Shown: piece after piece, positions 9,090 to 19,420 of the stretch
Layout of the letters: each line of letters begins with the position of its first letter
How positions within the stretch are numbered: position 1 is the first letter of the stretch
DNA from: Nonomuraea solani
Lineage (GTDB): Bacteria > Actinomycetota > Actinomycetes > Streptosporangiales > Streptosporangiaceae
Length of the DNA stretch: 64,000 nucleotides
Direction of reading: 5' to 3'
Assembly (NCBI RefSeq): GCF_900108335.1
Contig: NZ_FNVT01000015.1
Coordinates: 62,001 to 126,000 of the forward strand
Made by a program: the position numbers and the translations under genes
The notes under the pieces: model-generated
What the model was told of the DNA's origin: nothing
Seen by the model: only the letters and a program-made list of their open reading frames with translations
Database searches by the model: none

Positions 9090-10161
9090 CTCCGGGCAGC
9101 GAGCGCGCCAGGTAGGCGATCCACCAGCACAGCGGCAGCGCCAGGGCCAGCACGATCGCGAACTTGACGATCGCGATCGCCTCCAGCCACCGGAACGCCC
9201 AGCCGAGCCCGACGAGCACGAGCGGGTGGATGACGTAGACGGTGTAGGCGTGGTCGGCCAGGAACCTCCCGCGCGGCCCCTGGCGGTTGAACCGTTCCCT
9301 GAACCACACCGTCAGCCCGATGATCATGCTGACCGCGAACGCCGACTCCCACAGGGCCGACACCGCCGAGGAGAGCGCCCCGCCGGTCACGAACAGCAGC
9401 GGCACCAGCACCGCGCTCGACACACCGGCCGCGACGAACCCCAGCCGCCCCGCCCGCGCGGGCAGCGTCTCGAACCAGCCGCGCCTGAAGGCCACGCAGC
9501 CGAGCGCGAACATGCTCGCGTACTGCGGCAGGAACTGCGGCGACGGCAGCCCGAGCACCGGAACGTAGGTGCCGGTCGGCACCGGGATCCGCCACAGGAA
9601 CGTCACGGCCGCAAGCCCCAGCACGTAGAGCACGATCCACTTCGCCCTGAGCGGCTCGGCACGCTGCTCAAGGGGGGCGCGGCGACTCCGCCACAGCGCG
9701 TAGGCCAGCGCGAAGACGATCAGCACCTCGGCGAACCACATGGGGCCCGGGTCCCACGAGCCGATGTAGTAGTGCCAGTACGGCATGCCCTCCCGCCCGG
9801 CGAACCCGCCGAAGTTGACCAGGGGCCGCAGCAGCACGAGGAAGACCAGCAGCGGAATGCCCAGCCGGATCAGCCGGTCGCGCACGAACGAGCGCCCGCC
9901 CTTGCGGTCGTGGGAGCCGGGGGTGAAGAAGCCGGAGATGAGGAAGAAGAAGCCCATGAAGAACGCCTGGTCGAACATCACCAGCAGGTCGAGCAGGCCG
10001 CCCGAGGCGTCCTTGGCGGGCTCGGTGTAGAACCACAGCGGGATGTTGCCGTACGTGACCGCCACGTGGTGGGCGACGACCAGCACGGTCAGCACGATCC
10101 TCAGGTTGTCGATCGCGTAGAGCCTGGTCCTGGTTCTCGGCTCGGCCTTCATTTCCTGCAT
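9073..10161 (-). CDS. Acyltransferase-3 family membrane protein
   Basis: 362 residues, an integral membrane acyltransferase (OafA/YrhL-like) with about ten hydrophobic spans. After a charged start, RLYAIDNLRIVLTVLVVAHHVAVTYG carries the family's first helix with its conserved histidine. Later segments include FFFLISGFFTPGS and the final YVIHPLVLVGLGW. Such enzymes move acyl groups onto sugars, lipids or peptides at the membrane; the acceptor is unknown. The ATG at 10161 overlaps the end of the TetR gene by 13 bases, so the two are co-transcribed and translationally coupled, which suggests the TetR protein controls this enzyme. Confidence 0.87.
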   Translation of the reverse strand: MQEMKAEPRTRTRLYAIDNLRIVLTVLVVAHHVAVTYGNIPLWFYTEPAKDASGGLLDLLVMFDQAFFMGFFFLISGFFTPGSHDRKGGRSFVRDRLIRLGIPLLVFLVLLRPLVNFGGFAGREGMPYWHYYIGSWDPGPMWFAEVLIVFALAYALWRSRRAPLEQRAEPLRAKWIVLYVLGLAAVTFLWRIPVPTGTYVPVLGLPSPQFLPQYASMFALGCVAFRRGWFETLPARAGRLGFVAAGVSSAVLVPLLFVTGGALSSAVSALWESAFAVSMIIGLTVWFRERFNRQGPRGRFLADHAYTVYVIHPLVLVGLGWAFRWLEAIAIVKFAIVLALALPLCWWIAYLARSLPGAKRVL

Positions 10162-10775
10162 GCCCTTTCGAAGAGGTCGGCGAGCTGCCTGGCGTGTGCG
10201 TCGAGGTCGTGATCCGGAGTGGTCACCCAGTAAGCGAACATGTTGTCGATGGCCGAGGAGTGGGTGATCGCCATGACGCGGGTGTCGAAGTCCCTGAACT
10301 CCCCGCTCTCCTGGCCGAAGAGATAGATCCGTTCCAGGGCGAGGTAGACGTCCTCGTTGGCCTTGATCCCGTAGCGCGGCCGACCGTCGGCGGTGCGGAA
10401 GTTGTAGAAGATCTCCCCCAGCGCCTTGAGCTGGCTGCGGTGGCCGCGCATGTGCTCGGCCACGGCCAGGATGTGCGTCCTGAGCAGCTCGGTGGCCGTG
10501 ACCACGCCCTCCATCTTCGCGGCCACGTGCTCGGCGATGGTGCCGTAGGTGCGCTCGACGACCTCCACCATCAGCTCGTCCTTGCCGGCGAAATGGTAGG
10601 AGATGACGCCCTTGCTGATGCCCGCGTGCTTGGCGATCCGCGCCAGCGACGCCTGGGCGAAGCCGGACTCGGCGATGACCTCGATGGCGGACGCCACGAT
10701 CTGGGCGCGCCTGGCCTCCTCGATGAACGACCGAGGCTTCTGGCCGACCGGCTCATTTTCTGACCGCATGGCCAA
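10149..10775 (-). CDS. TetR/AcrR-family transcriptional regulator
   Basis: 208 residues. The N-terminal helix-turn-helix (RRAQIVASAIEVIAESGF, then ASLARIAKHAGISKGVISYHF, residues 22-65) is a textbook TetR DNA-binding domain; the ligand-binding half follows. It heads a two-gene unit with the overlapping acyltransferase-3 gene. A short AT-rich stretch (aaaatttagc) sits directly upstream and could hold the promoter and operator. The inducer is unknown. Confidence 0.9.
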   Translation of the reverse strand: MAMRSENEPVGQKPRSFIEEARRAQIVASAIEVIAESGFAQASLARIAKHAGISKGVISYHFAGKDELMVEVVERTYGTIAEHVAAKMEGVVTATELLRTHILAVAEHMRGHRSQLKALGEIFYNFRTADGRPRYGIKANEDVYLALERIYLFGQESGEFRDFDTRVMAITHSSAIDNMFAYWVTTPDHDLDAHARQLADLFERACRK

Positions 10776-10815
10776 AATTTAGCACGCTCGGATGGAGCCC
10801 GCGAGACGAGGGTGG

Positions 10816-11769
10816 TCAGAAGGGCAGCCAGCCCATGCGGCCGTACCAGGTGCCGCCGGCCGCGAGGTGGTCGGCGATGCCGCGTTCGAGCCGGGTGCGG
10901 CGGGGCAGCGCGGCGGCGTCACCCGGGGAAGGGGCGTCGCCGCCGAACACGAACGCCAGCAGGTCGCTGTTGTCGAACCGGTGCAGCAGGTGGAAGCGGC
11001 GCTGGAAGGCGAGGATGTTGGAGTCGGCGGGCAGATATCGCGCGAGCTGGTCGTCGAGCAGCCACGAGCCGCACGTCATGACCCGGACCTCGTCCCCGGG
11101 AAAGTGCCGGGGAAAGAACCGCCGGGCCCGCTCGAACGAGGCGTCGCACGCCTCGGGCGTCAGCGGGCCGTGGAAGTCGGGCACGTGCACCCCGAGCGAC
11201 GGCGATCCGGGCCCCACCGGCAGCCCGGCGGCGCGGAGGGTCTCGCCGGTGGTCCGGCCCAGCGTGTCGCGGTTGAACTGGAGCCGGCCCAGCTCGTAGA
11301 GGATGCCCCGGGCGTGCAGCATGAACCAGTAGGGCACGAGCAGGCCGCCGGTGCCGAAGCGCTTGCGGTGCACGGCCATGTTGCGCCCCAGGTCGGTGAA
11401 CGTCGCCCAGGACACCTCCTCCGGGACGCCCAGCTCGCGGTGGTAGGCGCGGGTGTGCGGGAGAGTGGCCAGGAAGACGTAGACGTAGAAGTAGGGCCCC
11501 AGCTCGGGCAGCGACTGGAACGGCGGCGGATCGGCCATCTCGCCCATGGTGGACACGAGCGAGTGCGCGCACCGCTCGGCCAGCCACCACTGCCAGGTGC
11601 CCGGCTCGGGGCGGGCGGCGAGGACCGCGTTGACGTCCTCGTGCGGCACCGCGAGCCGCAGCAGCTCGTCGGCCAGGTCGCCGCCGGGCAGGGCGAGGTC
11701 GAAGCCGCCGAGCGACTCCAGGTGCGCGAGCCAGTCGGGATAGGGCCGAAGCAGGGCTTTGACGTCCAT
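10816..11769 (-). CDS. GNAT-like acyltransferase-domain protein (NAT_N/GNAT_C type)
   Basis: 317 residues from the ATG at 11767-11769. The arrangement fits the two-domain N-acyltransferase family (NAT_N followed by a GNAT-like C-terminal domain): a helical N-terminal ~130 residues, then SWATFTDLGRNMAVHRKRFG, LQFNRDTLGRT, the HVPDFHGPLTPEACDASFERA segment, and a C-terminal GSWLLDDQLARYLPADSNILAFQRRF. The acyl donor and acceptor are unknown. It starts five bases after the stop of the metallohydrolase gene, with no spacer for its own promoter, so the two form one operon and probably act on the same molecule. Confidence 0.7.
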   Translation of the reverse strand: MDVKALLRPYPDWLAHLESLGGFDLALPGGDLADELLRLAVPHEDVNAVLAARPEPGTWQWWLAERCAHSLVSTMGEMADPPPFQSLPELGPYFYVYVFLATLPHTRAYHRELGVPEEVSWATFTDLGRNMAVHRKRFGTGGLLVPYWFMLHARGILYELGRLQFNRDTLGRTTGETLRAAGLPVGPGSPSLGVHVPDFHGPLTPEACDASFERARRFFPRHFPGDEVRVMTCGSWLLDDQLARYLPADSNILAFQRRFHLLHRFDNSDLLAFVFGGDAPSPGDAAALPRRTRLERGIADHLAAGGTWYGRMGWLPF

Positions 11770-11774
11770 CGGAG

Positions 11775-13991
11775 TCAGCCTAGCCGCCCCTGGTAAATCG
11801 TCCTGGCCTGCTGCAGCAGGGACACGTGGTCGCCGAACTGGTAGGGGCTGGCGAGCCTGCCGTGCTGCCTGATCAGGTCCTCCAGCAGGTCGAGCCATTC
11901 CAGGCACCAGAGCACGTCGTCCCGCCTGGCTACCTGGCGGCCGCCGACGTCCACGTACACGGGGCTGGTCAGGGCGTAGCCGGTGGTGGTCAGCGTGCGC
12001 GGGTGCGGGTCGCACAGGACCTCGGCCATCACGTACGTCGGCGCCTCCACCCGGAACTCGGCCGTCACCGTCAGCAGGTCCTCGCCGCGCCGCCGGTAGT
12101 CCGCCGACAGGCGTTCCGCCCCCGCCCGCACGCCCTCCGCCGTGCGGATGCGGACCGCCGCCACCTCGGGGCCGATGGCGGAGGCGGTGACGCTGATGCG
12201 CTCCCCCTCGCGGGCCAGGTGCACGTGGCCGGGACCGTGGCCGTTCACCGTCATCTCCAGCCAGGGGCCGGTCGTGGCGAACGTACGGCCCGCGCGTACG
12301 GCCGCCGCGAACGACCGGGCGGTCAGCTCGCCGTCGATCTGGGCGTAGACGCGCGCCCAGCCGGGCGGGTTCGACTGGTTGTCCGAGCGGGTGAACGAGA
12401 TCATCGCGTCCGTGCCCGCGGTCACCGCCAGCCGGTTGCCCGCGCCGATCAGCCGCCGGTACACCGCCGCCGTGGACGGGATCGAGGCGTGGGTGAGCAC
12501 GTCGAGGCTGTCGACGAGCCCGAGCGCGGCGTCGGCCACAAGCTCGCGGGCGGCGCAGTTGCGCGGCGCGGGCGACACGATGCCCTTGGGCGGGTCGCCG
12601 TCGCCGATCGGGGTGCGGAACGGGTGGCTGTAGCCGACCAGCGCACCGAGTCCGCGCAGCTCGCGCAGCCCGTCGGCGTTGGGCGGCCAGTCCGCGTCGC
12701 CGTCGAAACCCGTGTGGTAGCGGCCCGGGGCCGAGCGCGGCGCGAAGGCGTAGATGTGGCCGAGCAGGTCGTTGCGGTATTCGACGCCCATCCTGGCCAG
12801 GTGGGTGCCGTCGGACCAGGGCAGGTCCTGGCCGGTCCAGTGCTCCAGCGCCTCGCGGTCGTAGACGCGGCGGCCGGAGACGTTGCCGGCCAGCAGGTTG
12901 AGCACGTGCAGGTCCTCGCCGTGCTGGGCGGCGGCCGCGTCCGCGGGCACGCCGACCAGGTCGCCCGCCCAGTTGAGGTGGACGTGCATGTCGGCGCCGT
13001 ACCAGCCGCGCCTGGCGGCGTCGTAGATGCGTTCGGGGGTCAGCTCGATCCGGTGCTCGGCGCCGGGCTCCGGGGTCAGCTCCAGCCGGGCCTCGTCGTA
13101 CTCCATGCCCCTGGCGGCGATGATCGTCAGGGCGGTGGAGGGGACCTCCAGGACGAGGTCGTCGCCGTGGAAGTACGGGCGGCCGTGGTAGTCGTGGCGG
13201 TTGGGGGTGTCGGGCGGGAACCAGCCGCTGCCGTCGGCGGCCACGACGCTCCACCGGCAGGGCATCCCCGCCACCAGGCGCAGCCGGGACGCGCGGATGG
13301 GCCGCAGGAGGGTGTCCAGGCGGACGCGGGTGCCGTCGACGACGACCGTGCTGTCCTGGTCGACCTCGACGAGCCAGGCGCCGCCCGGCGGGAGCAGCCG
13401 CTGGGCGTCGTCCACGCCGACCAGGCAGGGCTCCTCCCGCCTGGAGTCGATGAGCAGCGACATCCGCTCCTCGCCGCGCCCCGGCAGCGGCGGGGTTTGC
13501 GCGCCGCCGGACGGCGCGGGCCTGGCGCCGCCGGGCAGCACCACGAACGGCACCTCGCCCGCCCAGCGGGCCGCCCTGCCGCGCCGGCCGCCCTCCCCCT
13601 CGCCCTGGATGGGGCGCAGCGGGTTCGACGGGAGCAGGACCGTCCTCGGGGCGCCCTCCAGGGCCACCCCGTCCTCCTCGATCCGTACGGCGACGAGGTG
13701 TCCCGGCAGGTCACCGTCGAGGGTGTCGCGCAGCACCCGGTCGTAGTCGGGCTCGTCGAGGCGGGCGGCGAGCTGGTCGAGCGGCCGGTCGGGATGCTTC
13801 TCGGCCACCGCCTTCAGCACGAGCTCCCAGAACCGGTCGAACAGCGCGGGCGGCAGCACTCTGCGCCTGGCGAAGAACTTCACGTAAGGGATCTCCGGCT
13901 CCCCCCAGGTGATCCCGTGCTCGCCCAGGAGGCGGCCGTACTCCTCCAGCGCGCCCGCCACCGTTTCCGGCAGCATCGACTCCGCACACAT
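11775..13991 (-). CDS. CehA/McbA-like metallohydrolase with PHP-type domain and a long N-terminal region
   Basis: 738 residues from the ATG at 13989-13991, which has a GGGAGAGG ribosome site. Residues ~330-600 form a PHP-like metal-dependent hydrolase: GWYGADMHVHLNWAGD supplies the HxH pair near residue 335, GYSHPF and the LTHASIPS region follow, and AGTDAMISF near residue 525 carries a late metal ligand. The first ~300 residues are not part of the hydrolase; they include a helical start and a Pro/Gly/Arg-rich spacer around residues 125-185. Related enzymes cleave phosphoesters or carbamates. The substrate here is unknown. It is co-transcribed with the downstream acyltransferase gene. Confidence 0.75.
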   Translation of the reverse strand: MCAESMLPETVAGALEEYGRLLGEHGITWGEPEIPYVKFFARRRVLPPALFDRFWELVLKAVAEKHPDRPLDQLAARLDEPDYDRVLRDTLDGDLPGHLVAVRIEEDGVALEGAPRTVLLPSNPLRPIQGEGEGGRRGRAARWAGEVPFVVLPGGARPAPSGGAQTPPLPGRGEERMSLLIDSRREEPCLVGVDDAQRLLPPGGAWLVEVDQDSTVVVDGTRVRLDTLLRPIRASRLRLVAGMPCRWSVVAADGSGWFPPDTPNRHDYHGRPYFHGDDLVLEVPSTALTIIAARGMEYDEARLELTPEPGAEHRIELTPERIYDAARRGWYGADMHVHLNWAGDLVGVPADAAAAQHGEDLHVLNLLAGNVSGRRVYDREALEHWTGQDLPWSDGTHLARMGVEYRNDLLGHIYAFAPRSAPGRYHTGFDGDADWPPNADGLRELRGLGALVGYSHPFRTPIGDGDPPKGIVSPAPRNCAARELVADAALGLVDSLDVLTHASIPSTAAVYRRLIGAGNRLAVTAGTDAMISFTRSDNQSNPPGWARVYAQIDGELTARSFAAAVRAGRTFATTGPWLEMTVNGHGPGHVHLAREGERISVTASAIGPEVAAVRIRTAEGVRAGAERLSADYRRRGEDLLTVTAEFRVEAPTYVMAEVLCDPHPRTLTTTGYALTSPVYVDVGGRQVARRDDVLWCLEWLDLLEDLIRQHGRLASPYQFGDHVSLLQQARTIYQGRLG

Positions 13992-14074
13992 ACGAGCCTC
14001 TCCCCACGTCGGTTGCGCGACATCGTGACATGGATCACGGGGCCGGTCCGACCGGTGCCGAGGCGGGGGGTGGG

Positions 14075-14110
14075 GATACTTCAACCCCGGGAGAGGTATC
14101 TTCACTCCGG
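14075..14110. repeat. Pair of imperfect direct repeats between the metallohydrolase and meaB genes
   Basis: gatacttcaaccccgg (14075-14090) and gtatcttcactccgg (14096-14110) are imperfect copies about 21 bases apart, two DNA turns. They lie upstream of the metallohydrolase gene (start 13991) and beyond the stop of meaB. They could be a tandem operator for a regulator of the metallohydrolase/acyltransferase operon. No other support is visible. Confidence 0.35.
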
Positions 14111-14162
14111 GGTTTCCGATGCTGCTCCGGCACCCGGATGAGGGCGTCTCGTTCGCGGCTTT

Positions 14163-15212
14163 TCAGGGGCTTTCGAGGGGTTCTTTGCCAGAATCTTTTA
14201 CCTTCCCCTTACCGGACGGTGACGGGCTTCTGGCGGGCGGTGACGGGCTTGCGGCGGGCCTGGCGAAGGCGGCCAGGAGGCGGTCGGCCGCGAGCGCCGG
14301 GGTGAGCCCGCCCGCCAGCACCTCCCGCTCCACCTCCTCCGCGATCGCGGTCACCCCCGGGTCGTTGCGCAGCTCGGTCAGCAGCCGGTCCTGCACCAGC
14401 GTCCAGGTCCACCGCACCTGCTGCCGGCGGCGTTTGCCGGCCAGGTCGAGCCCGTCCTGGTGGTCCAGCACGTGCCGCCAGAGGTCGTCCAGCCCGTCGC
14501 CGGTGAGCCCGCTGCAGGTGAGCACGGGCGGCGGGGCCGCGCCCGAGCGCAGCATGCGCAGCGCCCCGGCCAGCTCCCGGGCCGCCTTCCTGGCCGGCAG
14601 CTCGTGCTCGCCGTCGGCCTTGTTGACCGCGATGACGTCTGCCAGCTCCAGCACGCCCTTCTTGATGCCCTGGAGCTGGTCGCCGGTGCGGGCCAGGGTG
14701 AGCAGCAGGAACGTGTCCACCATGTCGGCCACCGAGGTCTCCGACTGCCCCACCCCGACGGTCTCCACCAGGACGATGTCGAAGCCGGCCGCCTCCACCA
14801 CGACCATGGCCTCCCTGGTCGCCTTGGTGACGCCGCCGAGGGTGCCGGAGGTGGGCGAGGGGCGGATGTAGGCGGCGGGGTCGACCGACAGGCGGGCCAT
14901 GCGGGTCTTGTCGCCGAGGATGCTGCCGCCCGTCCTGCTGGACGAGGGATCCACGGCCAGCACGGCGAGCTTGTGTCCGTCACCCGTCAGCCGGGTGCCG
15001 AGCGCGTCGATGAACGTGGACTTCCCCGACCCCGGCACGCCCGACACGCCGACCCTGCGCGCTTTTCCCGAGAACGGGGTCAGCTCGATGAGCAGCCGCT
15101 GCGCGAGAGCGATGTGGTCGGGTCTCGTCGACTCGACAAGCGTTATGGCGCGGGCGATCCAGGTACGCGACCCGGCTCGTACGCCCTGCGCGTAGTCCTC
15201 CAGCGAGTGCAC
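14163..15212 (-). CDS. meaB: Methylmalonyl-CoA mutase-associated GTPase MeaB
   Basis: 349 residues from the GTG at 15210-15212 (HSLEDYAQGVRAG). G3E-family GTPase: P-loop GVSGVPGSGKST near residue 55, DPSSSRTGGSILGDKTRM, ETVGVGQSE (switch/Walker B) and NKADGEHE. MeaB protects and reloads the B12-dependent methylmalonyl-CoA mutase; its partner mutB/mutA genes begin about 2 kb away. A Lys/Pro/Ser-rich tail of ~30 residues (ASPSPPARSPSPSGKGK) extends beyond the usual end. An AAAGGGG site precedes the GTG. It is divergent from the kinase gene at 15324, which separates it from mutBA. Confidence 0.93.
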   Translation of the reverse strand: MHSLEDYAQGVRAGSRTWIARAITLVESTRPDHIALAQRLLIELTPFSGKARRVGVSGVPGSGKSTFIDALGTRLTGDGHKLAVLAVDPSSSRTGGSILGDKTRMARLSVDPAAYIRPSPTSGTLGGVTKATREAMVVVEAAGFDIVLVETVGVGQSETSVADMVDTFLLLTLARTGDQLQGIKKGVLELADVIAVNKADGEHELPARKAARELAGALRMLRSGAAPPPVLTCSGLTGDGLDDLWRHVLDHQDGLDLAGKRRRQQVRWTWTLVQDRLLTELRNDPGVTAIAEEVEREVLAGGLTPALAADRLLAAFARPAASPSPPARSPSPSGKGKVKDSGKEPLESP

Positions 15213-15323
15213 CCTGCGTGCCCCTTTCTTCCCAGATAGTGAGCCTAACGTCTGACAAGTTTTGACTTTTGCCAGTAGGGTGCTGGACGTCTCATCACAG
15301 CCGTCACAGGAGTCACTCCCCTC

Positions 15324-17272
<1,949 letters not shown>

Positions 17273-17276
<4 letters not shown>

Positions 17277-19420
17277 CGGTCTCCTCTGAGCTGTTCGAGC
17301 AGGTCGAGGGCGGCGTCGGCGATCACGGTCCCCGGCGGGAAGATCGCGGCGGCGCCCGCGGCCCGCAGCTCGTCGTGGTCGCCGGGCGGGATGACGCCGC
17401 CCACCACGATCATGACCTCGGGAGCGTCGAGCCCGGCCAGCGCCTCGCGCAGCGCGGGCACCAGCGTGAGGTGCCCGGCGGCCAGCGACGACACGCCCAC
17501 GATGTGCACGTCGGCCTCGACCGCCTGCCTGGCGACCTCCCCCGGCGTCTGGAACAGCGGGCCGACGTCCACGTCGAAGCCCAGGTCGGCGAAGGCGGTG
17601 GCGATCACCTTCTGGCCGCGGTCGTGCCCGTCCTGGCCCATCTTGGCCACCAGGATGCGCGGCCGGCGCCCTTCGGCCCGCTCGAAGTCGGCGCAGGCCG
17701 TACGGACGCGTTCGATGTTGCCGGCCTGGCCTGATTCGTCGCGGTACACGCCAGAAATGGTACGCACCTGCTCGGCGTGCCGCCCGAACACCTTCTCCAG
17801 CGCGTCTGAGATCTCGCCCACCGTGGCCTTGGCGCGGGCGGCGTCCACGGCCAGTTTGAGCAGGTTGTGCTCCAGGCCGGGCGCGGGATGCCCGGCGGCC
17901 TTGGTGAGCTCCTCCAGCGTGTGCCCCACGGCCGCGTCGTCGCGTTCGGCCCTGAGCCGGGCGAGCTTGTCGAGCTGCTGGGCGCGTACGGCGCTGTTGT
18001 CGACCTTGAGGACCTCGATGTCCTCGTCGCTCGTGGCCCGGTACTTGTTCACGCCGATCACCGGCTGCCGGCCGGAGTCGATGCGCGCCTGCGTGCGGGC
18101 GGCGGCCTCCTCGATGCGCAGCTTCGGCAGGCCCGCCTCGATGGCCTTGGCCATGCCCCCGGCGGCCTCGACCTCCTCGATGTGGGTCCAGGCGCGTTCG
18201 GCGAGGTCGTGGGTGAGGCGTTCGACGTAGTAGGAGCCGCCCCAGGGGTCGATCACCTGCGTGGTGCCCGACTCCTGCTGCAGGAGGAGCTGGGTGTTGC
18301 GGGCGATGCGGGCGGAGAAGTCGGTGGGCAGCGCCAGGGCCTCGTCGAGGGCGTTGGTGTGCAGCGACTGGGTGTGGCCCTGGGTGGCGGCCATGGCCTC
18401 GACGCAGGTGCGGGCGACGTTGTTGAACACGTCTTGGGCGGTGAGCGACCAGCCGGAGGTCTGGCTGTGCGTACGCAGGCTCAGCGACTTCGGATTCTTG
18501 GCCCCGAAATCGGCGACGAGTTTCGCCCACAGCAGCCGCGCCGCGCGCAGTTTGGCGACCTCCATGAAGAAGTTCATGCCGATGCACCAGAAGAACGACA
18601 GGCGCGGCGCGAACCGGTCGATGTCCATTCCCGCGGCGACCCCGGCGCGCAGGTATTCGACCCCGTCGGCGAGCGTGTAGGCCAGCTCCAGGTCCAGGGT
18701 CGCCCCGGCTTCCTGAATGTGGTAGCCGGAAATGCTGATGGAGTTGAATTTCGGCATCTTCTCGCTCGCGTACGCGAAGATGTCCGAGATGATCCGCATC
18801 GACGGGCCCGGCGGATAAATGTAGGTGTTGCGGACCATGAACTCTTTGAGAATGTCGTTCTGAATGGTTCCGGCGAGTTGCTCGGGCGCGACGCCCTGTT
18901 CCTCGGCCGCCACGATGTAGAGGGCGAGAATGGGCAGCACGGCGCCGTTCATGGTCATCGACACCGACATGCGGTCGAGGGGGATGCCGTCGAAGAGCTG
19001 CCGCATGTCGTAGATCGAGTCGATCGCCACTCCCGCCATGCCGACGTCGCCGGCCACGCGCGGGTGGTCGGAGTCGTAGCCCCGGTGCGTGGCCAGGTCG
19101 AAGGCCACCGACAGGCCCTTCTGCCCGGCGGCCAGGTTGCGCCGGTAGAAGGCGTTGGAGTCTTCGGCCGTGGAGAAGCCCGCGTACTGGCGGATGGTCC
19201 AGGGCTGGTTGACGTACATGGTGGGGTACGGGCCGCGCAGGTAGGGGGCGGCGCCGGGGTAGGTGCGCAGGAAGTCGAGCCCGTCGAGGTCGGCGGCCGT
19301 GTAGAGCGGCTTGACCCCGATGCCCTCGGGGGTCTCCCACACCTCGCCCGCAGGTTCCGGCCCGCCAGAGCTTTGGGCGGGCAGGTCGTTGAGCGGGATG
19401 CCGGAGAAGTCCGGGATCAT
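17273..19420 (-). CDS. mutB: Methylmalonyl-CoA mutase large (catalytic) subunit
   Basis: 715 residues, the usual length. Converts (R)-methylmalonyl-CoA to succinyl-CoA with adenosylcobalamin. The TIM barrel includes YPTMYVNQPWTIRQYAGFST and GYDSDHPRVAGDVGMAGVAID. The C-terminal B12 domain has KMGQDGHDRG near residue 593, whose Asp-x-His-x-x-Gly provides the cobalt-ligating histidine, and GGVIPPGD further on. Its ATG overlaps the mutA stop by four bases (ATGA), so translation is coupled. Between about 18480 and 18960 the codons are visibly less GC-biased than elsewhere. Its product is served by MeaB, encoded at 14163-15212. Confidence 0.96.

Noticed and set aside
10816..13254. A possible 812-residue fusion of metallohydrolase and acyltransferase
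   Set aside because: The upstream part is a shifted frame of the metallohydrolase. The true acyltransferase begins at the ATG at 11769, after the metallohydrolase stop.
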